Positions 22,684 through 34,400 of a DNA stretch of 64,000 bases are shown here, piece after piece (position 1 is the first letter of the stretch; each line of letters opens with the position of its first letter). Where the stretch lies: positions 4,464,001 through 4,528,000 of the forward strand of contig NC_135360.1 of the NCBI RefSeq assembly GCF_051622035.1, read 5' to 3'. Under the pieces are notes generated by a model. It saw only the letters and a program-made list of their open reading frames with translations. It searched no databases and was not told the DNA's origin. Made by a program: the position numbers and the translations under genes. This DNA is from Arctopsyche grandis. Taxonomy: Eukaryota; Arthropoda; Insecta; Trichoptera; Hydropsychidae.

Positions 22684-24565
22684 AAATATAATTTATGGGG
22701 GAAAGTATTTCTCCACATGCAAAGTCACACTAATAATTACAAAATATAATCTTTTTCGACATCATATGTCGAACTAATCATATGTACTTCTTGCTGAATA
22801 AATACACTTTCATTTTTGGTCAAGTCAACTTAAGAATGTTATGGATTTGTGCTAGAAAAATGTTACTGTGAGATTTTCTGATAATAGATGATTGCATAAG
22901 TTCGTATACGATTTTATAAGGGTTATTTTTTGTTACCACATTGGATAATTCACCCTGCTCCGGAATGAAGGCATTTGAATTTCGTCTACGAACATATGCA
23001 ATCATCCTCTTCATTACTGTCATCTTATTTATATACTTGGTTTTGCAAAATGTATTCAAACCACTATTTTTAAATTAAATAAATAATACATATTTTTGAA
23101 TTTTCTGTTGTCAAAATATTATTCATTGTGCATATATATATAATGCAAAATTATGTCCAAATTTCCATGGAAACGATTGTTGTATTTCATTTTTATAATG
23201 TGTTATTTTCTATATTAAATGTTTACTCATATTTTCATTTATTTTATAGTTAACTTTTTCTTTATCAAACGTTTGTTCAGCTGAACAAGCAAATATTTCA
23301 TATATTTTGTTGTGTTTTAGAAATGAAATATTAGTTTCATGAGAAATGTTTAACGTTATCTTTTTATTTTTGTTACGAATCATCACTGGTTTGTTATTTT
23401 AAGTATTTATTTTTTATTAATAAAGAATCTAGAAATATGCTCCATGTTGAGTTTTAATAAATTTTAATTGGTATTATATTTTTATATACATATTTTTTGT
23501 CTTTGTATTTTTATATTCATGTTTTTTTCATTGTAATTTTAATTCCAAAACATTTTTCTATTATTTTTTAATTGTTGTGTTGTCTTTAAATTGTATATAT
23601 GTATATAAATTTTATTAAAATTCATCGAATTTTTTTATTATTTAAAATTAAACTCTTCATAAAAATAGATGCTAAAATTGAACATTTTTAATGCCCTAAA
23701 CGCTAAAATGCAAAATAAAAATGCTAAAATTGACAAACATAGATGCCCAAAATACGTGTCTCTAATTATTACGTATAGGGTACCATACGTTCCATTTGTA
23801 AGTATTTTTATTTAATGTATGGATTTGCTGCCAATCTATTTCAATTTCGATATTTTGTGTGTGTTCATATTTACTACGTCTTGTCAAATTTCTTTTGTCT
23901 CCTGACAAAAAGCGAAACTCACAAACGTTAGTTTCCCTTTATCAGGCAAATTACTAAAGTGTAAAGTGATTGTAAAGTGATTGTAAAGTTCCATATTACT
24001 TTTTACTTAATTTTTCACCAATTTCTTCTACTTCCATTTCAGCAATCTCGTTTTCAACGTTATCCGTACTTTCCACTATACTTATATTTGAAGATGGGTA
24101 TATATACTTGTATGTATAATAGGTTTTATAAAACTATTTTTTGGAAACATTTTTATCCCAAGGCTAATTCAGCCCATGTATATCTTTCATCTGTGATATC
24201 TTCTGATACAATGAATAAACACCGGTTAATAAATACAATGAATAAACACCAGTTTGATATTTATAGATTTTTCCCAAATGTCTCATCTCACTTATACAGT
24301 GTCCGAGAGTTTAATCAATCTCATACATTTTTTCCACGATCGTTTCACTCGGTACTTGATATTTAACATCATCCAATTTTACTATAGTATTATTCTAAAA
24401 AATGCTAACAGTTATTTCTGCGATATTATTTGTCTGAATCCCGCGCATTCTACTCTCTTAAAATATACATGCATATTAAATAGATCATATATATATATAT
24501 AGATTGCCATAGGTGAAAAATTATTTTTATATATTTTATTGTATCTTAAAATATACATATATTTT
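22684..24565. other. AT-rich spacer
   Basis: No gene recognised. Just after the stop codon a 20-base phrase (TTTATGGGGGAAAGTATTT) is duplicated at about 22657 and 22692. Near 23665-23750 the phrase ATGCTAAAATTGA is repeated. Otherwise AT-rich. Confidence 0.45.
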
Positions 24566-24587
24566 TTTATTGTGTTGTAGGCATATA

Positions 24588-25072
24588 GTACAATTGAAAT
24601 GATCTCATCAGGTCACTGCGACACATATCCAGGAAAGTCATTAACGCATGGCACACGCTCGCCTCGTCAAAAGGTCGACACGTGTTTCTATACACGTGTC
24701 TGGGAAACAAAGGAAGAACACACTGAACCCATAAAAACCAGGAACTACGTCCAGGCGTATGAACCCATAAAACCACGCTCGCAGCATAACTGGGGCAGCG
24801 CGAGTACCAAGAACAAAAGATGTGCACACGACACACTTCAACCCAAAACATTTATAAAGCAACGCAGCAACCTCCACCGGCAGAGTGAGCCTCTGGAGTT
24901 CAAACAGATCACTTCTCCGAAGAAACCTCTTCGTACATAAAAATAACCATTGTACCAATTGAACGCAAAAAAACGATCCTCTTTCAAACTCAACTGAATT
25001 TCCATAGGCCGGGAAACGGTCGAAACCTTTCACTCGACCACCTGTTCTATAGTGTATATTTTCAATTGCAGC
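24588..25072. repeat. GC-rich insert bounded by CAATTGAAA / TTTCAATTG
   Basis: A block of about 480 bases, clearly richer in G+C than its flanks, begins CAATTGAAATGATC and ends GTATATTTTCAATTG, so its ends are inverted. It contains a TATA-like TTTATAAAGCAACGC near 24850 and a CACGTGT...ACACGTG palindrome near 24678. Long frames on both strands have no recognisable domains. It may be an LTR or a DNA element. Confidence 0.4.
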
Positions 25073-25079
25073 CACAAAA

Positions 25080-26219
25080 TTGTTTTTGCTTTATATTGGT
25101 GATCATTTATTTTTGTATATATATGTATATTTTTTTTTTATTGTGTATATTTATTTTATTTATTGAAAAATCAACAGACAACAGATGTAGAAATGCATAA
25201 AACTAAAGAATAAATGTAACAAAATAACATCTGAGCCCAATTATAGATATTTACAAATTTTAATTTTCTTTACAAAATTTATGTAATTACATAAAATGGT
25301 TCATAGAGACAAACAAAAAGGGTATATCTTCAATTGCAAAAACGAAATTTTTTGTTTGTTTTATAGCTTTACATTACTGCATTATTTCAATAAAGAAATG
25401 AAAAAATTAATAGCTTGTGTTTTTATTTTATTTCATTTCTATATAAATATTACAATATTAAGTATCAGGTATACATTACAATATACTTGATCTTTTATTA
25501 TTGTTCTTAACATTCTAAAAACACGACGCCTACAAAACAAACCTTGGTTACATTCTCTGTGAATTGTTTAAATTAATTTTGAAATAAAAGGTTTTATAAA
25601 AGTTATTTATTTTTACACGAAATGGCATACATAGAAGTAAATATGCTTTAAGAACCCTTTAAAATAATTGTTGATGTGTGCGTTTCAAGAAAATATTGTG
25701 GCAGCTCTACGACATGGTCGATAAAAAATAACTTCGAAGAGATACTGAATTTATACAAACATATTTAAATGAATCTTAAAAGATTAGTATTGCATGTAAA
25801 AGGTGTCTAGGTGGATAAATTCCTCCAACGACATAAACCTGAAGCGAAGCTAAAAGATAAATTGCTGAGCCCGAGTATCTCACAAGAGAGAATGCATCGA
25901 AATAAATTGTCAAGTGATTGAAATAAATTGAATAAAAGGTTTTGTCGAAAATATATTTTTCTTCAACATAAAATTTATTGTTTAAAAACGTAAGTGGGGG
26001 GAGGGGGGTCACTGAAACCAATCTGCTTAGGGCCGCCATATACCCTCGGGCCGTACCTGAATATGTGTTTTCATTATGTACGAGCGAATATCGATTCGTC
26101 TAATTGTTTTCGAAATATTAAAAATACCCTAAAAAAGGTGTAGGAATGCCTTTCTATCACTTTATATGACAAAAAAGCCCTGCTGAACATTTATATAGTA
26201 TGAGTAAATTGACCGTATG
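25080..26219. other. AT-rich spacer
   Basis: No gene or well-bounded element recognised. The phrase TACGACATGGTCGA near 25706 also occurs near 6944, a small shared repeat. Confidence 0.4.
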
Positions 26220-26606
26220 CAAGGACGGATCCAGAAGGGGGCAATGGGAGCAATCGCCCCCCCCCCCCCCTCCCTAAATTCATTGCCGTTTGAAAATTAT
26301 ATATTGATTTAAAACATTTTTTTCGCAGCGTACAAAATGGTTGTTCTTTTGTAACCTACAGCTGGACAGTCAATGCGCCATACAGCTGTAACCTGGGTTA
26401 TTCCCATATTCTAGAAAGCAAGAGCGACAAGGGCGAAGACGGATTCTCAATAGTATTAAAAAAGTGAATCGATACATTGTTTTTAATATTAATTTTTATT
26501 TTTATGCATATTTTCATTGCCTTAAAATTGTGTGTTCATTGGATTTTAATTGCATATATTTTCATCGCCCCCCCTCCCCTAGAAAAAAATTCTGGATCCG
26601 TCTTTG
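26220..26606. mobile_element. hAT nonautonomous element
   Basis: A 387-bp element with ends CAAGGACGGATCCAGAA and, reverse-complemented, CAAAGACGGATCCAGAA. The adjacent octamers ACCGTATG (left) and ACGGTATA (right) agree at six of eight positions, as an old 8-bp target duplication would. Poly-C runs lie just inside both ends. No coding capacity. Confidence 0.7.
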
Positions 26607-26929
26607 ACGGTATATCCCTTTTTATTGTTTATCATCTTCATAATAAATACATATAAAAAAGACTTGTTTTGTTTTTGAAAAGAAAACTCGTTCATGAAAA
26701 TCGCTGAATGCTTTTTTATATGTAATATAAAACATTGGCAACTAGAACTCCCTTCTGTTTTCTATCGACGACTATTGTAAATAGTGCTCGGATGCTGAGG
26801 CCGTATCACTGTCGAAAATTCTTCAACCATGATGTTTTCCGCCGGCCTCAATTGCGTTGGCCTACGATATTTCCCTAGATTATTGTCACAATAAATCGTT
26901 TTTCTAGTTCCGCATCACTTGTCTAAGAT

Positions 26930-27195
26930 ACTCTAATTTTACTAAACGTTAAGACAATGTCCGATGGCCAGCTTTCACGGTCTTAAGACCATTCCATATT
27001 GTACTGGTCGCGTCGGAAGACGACCAGAGAGTTCGATCCGGGCAGTCGCAGTGGACAGGCTCTGCCCGTAGTGCTAGCCTCGCTCCCGATTCAGCTCACC
27101 AGCTCATCGGCTTTCGGCTGATGCAGCTCCGAATGAGCTGGCAGACGATCTCCATCATCAGCACATTTGGTTCCCGACGCGTTTGCGAACAGGTA
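26930..27195 (+). mobile_element. Possible LTR end with primer-binding region
   Basis: A GC-rich block ends CATCATCAGCACATTTGG then TTCCCGACGCGTTTGCGAAC. An LTR end followed by a TTTGG...CCCGACG primer-binding-like phrase is usual for BEL/Pao-type retrotransposons. No gag or pol follows, so this is at most a remnant. Tentative. Confidence 0.3.
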
Positions 27196-27662
27196 CGTTA
27201 CGGAGCGGAGGGGGAGTTTTAGGCCCGGTGCGCACTTGCGTTTTTCGATCGCGCGATCGTTTTCTTGCGCGCAACTTCGTACTTTTCTATATGACTCATT
27301 TTATTTTCGCGTCGCTTTAAACATAGACCTGATCGCATCTTCAGTAAGTAGCTGTGATTATTTAGTCGTACTTTTTAAAACCTTTTCTCTTTTTAATCGT
27401 TGATCTTAATTGCATTAAAAATAGTAAAAAAAAGTTTTAACTAGCATCGTGTAATCGACATATATTTACAATACTATTAGTAACATATATAGGTATGCTA
27501 TCGAGATTTGGCGCGAAAAAGTAATTGCGTTTGTGTAGTGTTAGTGAATAGGTGTATAGCATGCTGTCCCACTTCGTTTCATAATAAAAATACGCTCTGT
27601 CTCTTTCGCGCACCTCTGCGTGAGTTGAAACGCGTCAATTCGGTAAAAAATCCGAGGTCAGC

Positions 27663-27695
27663 CGAGTGCGGCCGGGTAAGCTTCGGCCGCACTCG
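27663..27695. repeat. Perfect 12-bp stem, 9-base loop
   Basis: CGAGTGCGGCCG and CGGCCGCACTCG flank the loop GGTAAGCTT. The stem is all but AT-free and stands out in its surroundings. It may be the end hairpin of a mobile element. Confidence 0.7.
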
Positions 27696-27898
27696 CTTAG
27701 CTTCCGACATTTTGTTTTTTAACACGCGCATTTTGTGGGTTCAAGCGAACGAGATTTAAATGAGTAAGCACTTTAAATACCACGTGATATTATGTAGATT
27801 TTATTTTCTAACCTTAAAACCCAAGTGGCTATCCGCTATTAAACGGTCAGCATGTTTATTCCCCCCCCTTATTTTTTCACAAACTGCGAGGTTCCAAT

Positions 27899-28035
27899 GG
27901 CTACGTCCACACTACCGATATTCTCGAATGTTCCATATCCAGTTCCCATATTGCAACCTGTGGTTGCTATTTGGGAACTGGTTATGGAAAAATTCGCAAA
28001 TATCGGGTGTATATATCGGTAATGTGGACGTAGCC
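27899..28035. mobile_element. Short MITE, 137 bp
   Basis: The ends GGCTACGTCCACACTACCGA and, reverse-complemented, GGCTACGTCCACATTACCGA are nearly identical inverted repeats. A second inverted pair (CCAGTTCCCA...TGGGAACTGG) lies inside. It is immediately followed by the 104-bp palindrome. Confidence 0.75.
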
Positions 28036-28045
28036 GGTTACCTGA

Positions 28046-28314
28046 CAAACTCGTTCACAGATTTTCCGTAAACCGAGGATGCGTTCCAGGCATTACGTAT
28101 ACGGCCATCTCTTTCTCACCCCGTCTGTTCACCAAGATCTCGTTTACTACGAGATCTTGTTATCGGTGAACAGACGGTCTGTGAAAGAGATGGTTGCATA
28201 CCTAATGGCATAGTAAACGAGATCTTGGTGAACAGACGGGGTGAGAAAGAGATGGCCGTATACGTAATGCCTGGAGCGCATCCTCGGTTTACGGAAAATC
28301 TGTGAACGAGTTGT
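28046..28314. repeat. 104-bp near-perfect inverted repeat, 61-base spacer
   Basis: Arms 28046-28149 and 28211-28314 are reverse complements with one or two differences; landmarks are CCGTAAACCGAGGATGCG on the left and CGCATCCTCGGTTTACGG on the right. The spacer contains another partial copy of the CAAGATCTCG and AACAGACGG units, so three nested inverted segments are present. The phrase GACGTAGCC, the end of the neighbouring MITE, recurs at 28324-28332. It lies about 100 bases upstream of the zinc-finger gene's start codon. Confidence 0.8.
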
Positions 28315-28430
28315 CGTGTCACCGACGTAGCCATTAATTTTTCCGTATGGCAACACTGTAGTAACCGACGACTGTTGTGTGTTGTGATCGCAGCTTAGAT
28401 GCTTCCTTCGAGTGAGCGACGGTCCATTTG

Positions 28431-31400
28431 ATGATGCTGCCTTCGTGGTGCGATGGCTTGTGTCGAATATGTCTCAAGCTGGGGGCGCAGCACCCCCTCA
28501 GACCGGAGCCCGCGCGCCGACTTGCCTTCTGCTACCACTTACAAGTAAGTCATAACCTATAAGCTACCCACCCTATTGCTATACATACAACAACAGATGT
28601 ATCATCATATTTTAATGCATTTTGATGTCGGCTGTTACTGCTAACCACTAATAATAATTGAAAAATTCCTGTATATTTTTATGTATTAGTGGCGTTGTGT
28701 GAAGATTTCCTTATTTTTAGTCTTATGAGGGTACTCTGCATGACGTCATCTAGTCCCATTAGAGCCAGGCCGCACCGGGTGACTTGTGGACAACTATGTT
28801 GCCCGAGCGGGGTTGTTCTTGGTCACCCAGCTTGAATAGGGTTGCCAGATGATAATTTGATAAAGGAGGGTAGATGGGTCTAAAAAGGAGGATTTTCTGT
28901 AAAAAAAAAGGAGGACATTCAGAAATTAAACGAATTTTTAATATTATTTTACTTTATTTTAATCATATTTATGCCGCTGAGCTGCCAATTTTGGAAAGAA
29001 GTTCTTAGTTTTTTAACAAATAATTTTAAAAATCTTCACATGTCATGTTTTTGAAGTTGTATTGATTAAAGATTTAACTGACTGCACACTTAGTGCTCCT
29101 CTCTTTGCTCCACTGAGTATTAATCAGTGAAAAAACTCTTTCCACATTTGCGTTATGTGCGCTTATACAAAAATAAAACTCACAGATCTTGAGCAGTTCT
29201 GAGAAACATTCAATGTTTTTAACACAGTAGGTAAAGGAGGACGAAACATGGAAAAGGAGGACATGTCCTCCTTTTGGATACCATCTGGCAACCCTAAGCT
29301 CGGGTAATATCATTGTCCACGATACGTTCGTTAGCCAAGAATATATGAAATGAATGCCCATTTTACATAGTATTTTAAAATAGTAAAGTGCCACATAACT
29401 TTGTCAAACGCCTGTTTAAAAAGTATTTACATTTTTAAAATTTATTGTTTGTTTATTTATGTAAGGGCCGGACCGCACCGCTCAACTCGCGAACAACTTT
29501 GTTGAATGCGACGTGTCGATATGAAGTTGCAAAATGACCGATCCCATGCACATTGTATGGGGTCACATTTCATTAGGCCGCACCCTGCAACATGTCGGTC
29601 TCTCGGGTAATAAAGTCCGACGACGGTTGATATCAGTTGAAGCCGTTGGGTCTGGTCGCATGGATTTTATGACCTGAACGACCGACACGATGCTTCAGGA
29701 GGTACGCTGGACCCATCAACAAGTCGCACGACTCCATACAAAAAAAAAACACCCGTCAACGCATGACGATTCATGCAACTATGTAGACGAACGTTGTACC
29801 TACGAGAATTATATAATTAAATGGATTCAACTTTTTCCTGATGAAATACTCCGACATATACTGCCTGGTTCACATATAATTTCGGACGGTTGGGCTGCGA
29901 ATCTTCTAATATATAATTTGGAAAGAGACTTTGTATGTATCCTTCGTCGTCGTCGTCCGTTGATCGGTGACGTCATCGAACACGTGAATCGATTTTTTTT
30001 TTTCGATCCATAGGCGCCGATTTTTTTTTTTCGATTCAATGGATTCACCCCCCGCGGGGGCGCAAGACGAGTAGTTAGTAAAAGGCATTAACTAAGGAGG
30101 GCGTAGCCCTAGACGGCAATTAATCATGGGGGCGCGGAGGGGCGAAGCCCTAAAAGGCATCAGCTAAGGGGGCGAAGCCCTAAACGGCAATTGCTCATGG
30201 GGGCGTGGAGGGGCAAAGCCCTAAAAGGCAAAGGCTCAGGGGGTGCCGAGGGCGAAGCCCTAGAAGGCAAAAAAAAATTTCGATTTTATTTATTTTTTCA
30301 AATTTAAAAATTTTTTTTTTTTTTTAAATTAAATGTTTACTATTAGCTTAGTCATGTTTAAGCGGTTTATATTATAAATACTGAGCGAAGCCGGGTAATA
30401 CAGCTAGTGGAATATACACGCATTCGTTTGTGGTTCAATACAAATGCATTTAAATATGAATCAAAACGGGCTATATATATCGTAAATAAATAAAAATAAT
30501 ATGGTTTTGTTAAATCTAATGAACACCATATACTGAAATGCATGGTAAAAAACGATAATAACATTATTTTTTTTACTGAAGTGGGGGCTTCAAATTTCAA
30601 ACGCGCCTGGAGGCCCCCCAATATGTGACAATACAGTCAGACTAGTTCATAGTTTTTTCACCATAATGCTACCCATGGTCACGGGCAAGCTAATCGCCGA
30701 GTGTGATCTCAATGGCCGGGTGTCTGTCGTCTGGACAACCGATGAGTTAAATGGTGTGGTATGCTTCATACAACGGCATACATTTGAGCTGTACGCTACC
30801 TACAGGGTTGTCCGCAAGTGACCTGGTGTGGCCTCATTGCGCACACACGGCTGTGCGACAAGAACTGGTAGTTCCACGGCATGCCACTGGTATGTATGTA
30901 TGTTTAATTGAAATAAATGAAGGGATAAAACAAGGTATGATGTATGAAAAAACCTACAGACACAACGTTCAATTCTGCATATACATGTATGCTATTTCCA
31001 TTGGATCCGTTTTGTTGAAGCGAGTGGAATCTATGGTCGATTTAGGTTATCACTTTTGATCTTCAACACTCACCTTTCACAATCACATCAAGACGGTGGC
31101 CGAAGTTTCCTTTCGTCGACTCTGATTTGTCTTGAAATATGCTAGGTTATTTTCCAAACCTTTGTCGTCTCGCTTGATTTTCAACTCGCTTGTGAGAAGC
31201 AAGCTAGAGTATTATGTGATTGTGTGGAATCCACATGAAGTAAATTACTCTCTAATGATTGAGATAGTGCAAAAAGCATTCCTTCGTTTTCTATATATGA
31301 AAGAGTATGGGTATTATCCATATCTCTGCCCCACTCCTTTCTTTTTGGGCATGCTTGGGTATAATTCCCTTGAACTTGGGTGAGACTTCTCGTTAATTCG

Positions 31401-34400
31401 TTTCGTTCTCCAGCTACTGCGTGGTAATACGTCATGCCCATCGGTGCTGGAACAATTGGGACTAATAATTATGTGCGTGGTAGGCATCATCATTTGATGG
31501 TTGTACCTCCTAAGCTCGCACACTTCTTTATCGAATGGCTCCTATTCCAAGAGCTATCCATCCCACTTCTCAATCAAATCGTTGCTGCTGAGCCTGAATG
31601 TGGTATTTTCCACCTCAGTGAGCGTAGGTTATCGAAAATTATTTGTCTGGTAGTCTGCGCTCATCATTTTTCATAATTGAATGTGATGGATGATTGGAAT
31701 TTTGATCTTCTCTCTTCCACTCTGGTCTTGGCTGGTTTTTATATATTGGTGCTGGCTATAGGTGCAAAAAATTCTCTACTTAGTATTTTATTATTTAATA
31801 TTTTTACTTTATCTGCTATTATTATTATAATTTTTACTATTTTGCTCATCTCACTGTATTTTTTCGACCATTGTGGCGCACTATAGACTCCTGTATTGCC
31901 ACAATGGTTCAAACTTGAATAAATAACTAATAGAGATTAATTTGTGCCGTTTTCAGTTGCAAGATGACGACGAACTTCCGGATAAATTATGTAATGCTTG
32001 TTTGTTACACGTGAACGCTGCATACAAATTCATCAATAAGTATTTGACGGCTCAATTCACTTTAGAGAAACTGTCAAAGTCGCCAGATCTGAAGACCGAC
32101 AGCGAAATTCGGAATGCACTAACCAAATTAGACAAATCCCCCGACAACAGCGTCAAAAAGATAACCAAAAACAAATCTGCGACAAAAAAGCTAAAGAGTA
32201 ATACGTCAGTGGGGAACGTAGCGACAAAGCAAGTCCGAATTCTGCCGAAGATGGTAGCCAGTGTCGACGCGTCGAACAAAGTTACAATTCCCATAGTCAT
32301 AGAGCCGAAGAAGGTGAAGATATCGGAGGTGCCTAAGATTTGCCTGTTGAGGAATCCGCGTCCCCCGACGTCCTTTCATCAGTGCCAAACATGTCGGAAA
32401 CAATTCGTCTCGGCGAAATTCCTCCAGATTCACATGGAACAAACGCACCGGCTGCAAGTATCCACGACCGTCTCGTGCAGTCTGTGCAATATAAACTTTC
32501 CCAATCGGATCAAGCTGACCCAGCACAATTTAAAAGAGCACTTCAACTCAAAAACGACCACGTTCCATGGCAACGTAGTGTGCCGAATCTGCGATAAGGT
32601 TTGTATAACGAAAACTCTATTAATTCCATTGCTATGTGTGGTGGATTTTGTGGTGTCTATTCTGTCCACCTTTTTGATGACCACCAGTTCTGACGAGCCT
32701 ATGCTGTGTACCTGCGCCCGTAATGAATAGCATTTTGGGTTAATTTTATTTTGTAAACGCTGCGTAATATCCCATTTTATTTATTGTTGTTGTTCATACA
32801 AATATTTTAAGCACACTTCGTTTCCGAAATCATCCGGTCAGTATAGTCGTTTGCTTCGTTTCGAAAAAAAGTGTGTAAAGATTGTAACGAAGATATGACG
32901 AAGTAAGTTTAACCCTTTGAATGCTGATCAAGGCCGATCGGCGTTTTGCCAACGAAGTCCATGAGTCTGAAATACGCCGATTGGCGTTGTTTATTGAGTA
33001 TGGAAGAATTAACAAAGATACTACTCGCTAAGCTTTTCCAAGTATCATTGAAAAAAATGCATTGAACATGGGTTGTGTAATCCGTGTCAACGTTTATAAA
33101 GACTGGTTTACACTGGAATTTTTGCATTTATAACTATAGCAGAATTTCTCGATGGAAATCCCTAACTGCCGAGTTGCGATTGTGGCTTGGCATTTAGATT
33201 GTGAGCATTGCATTTTAACAAATAATGAAGAAGATGGAACTAGTTTTGGACAAATACATTCATTAATAGACTTCTTTCGTTTATTTTATATTGTTGCAAG
33301 ATACATATATATGTACACACCTTTACAAAACTCGAAATCCTCGGCGGCAGTGATCTAGGGTTTGTTTGGATTGGCTGCAATTTTTGTACCTGCTTTCTAT
33401 TGGATTCCTAAATAATTCTAGTTGGAAATGTTGGCGAAATTTTCAGCGTGGCGGGCTTTTTTATTATTAGTTTAAAATTTCTTGTCGAACCTCCTCTTTG
33501 TACGAAGTAACAATAGATGAAGTTTTGTGATTGTACGAAAATTTGAACTCTAGATTTTGACTGATTCGGACTCGGAATCGATCGCTGATCACGTTTTTAT
33601 GATCTAGAAAAATGTGTGACACGTTTTTTGAATCCGTTTCTGAAATGCTAATCGGGCACATCCGATGCACACTTACCCATACAAATACACTACAGTTTTA
33701 GTAAAATAAAATATGGAGACGGTCGATCTGTATTTTAACCTTTCCACCGCGTACGACTACTATACATGTCCTAGCGAACATGCCCTCAGCGCGTGAGACA
33801 CGCATAGATGTCTTGGAAGTTCCGACCTGTATAAGAGCCGTCTATTGTGTTAAAATTTTATAACTTGGTTTCAATAGATGGCAAATTCAAATAGATGGCA
33901 ATAGTCAAAAAAAATGCAATATAGGCTAAAATAATTTATAAAATATTACAACCTATATTTATAGTCGAAAACGCGATAACAAAATCCGCAAAAAAGCAGC
34001 CGCGTACAGGGCATGTTCGCTAAATTTGGTGACACGGGCAAAGGGTTAATAAATACAACACCTCACCAGTAGCATATTTGATCGGGACTTGAACCCACGA
34101 CCTCTATTGGTATGCAATAGCTCTACTAGTACACACATGTACATATATAGGGGCTTCCAGAAATTTGTAATGCCTTGGGCCCCAATTGAAGTAAATCCGC
34201 CACTGCTTGCTTAACGTTTTTTTTTTTTTTTAAATTTAAAACTTTTCAGGAATTCAAACACAAGTATTTGCTGAACCGCCACTTCAAGAGATTGCATACG
34301 CAGCTAAAGAGGACACACAGGGTGTGTCCCAATTGCCGGAAGACCTTTGTGACTCTGTATGAGCTGCACTCCCACCAGAAGACATGCGAGAGCGAAGAGC

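Noticed and set aside
24641..25075. 144-residue cysteine- and phenylalanine-rich minus frame
   Set aside because: It is matched by an overlapping 113-residue frame on the other strand and lies in an element with inverted ends; no domain recognised.
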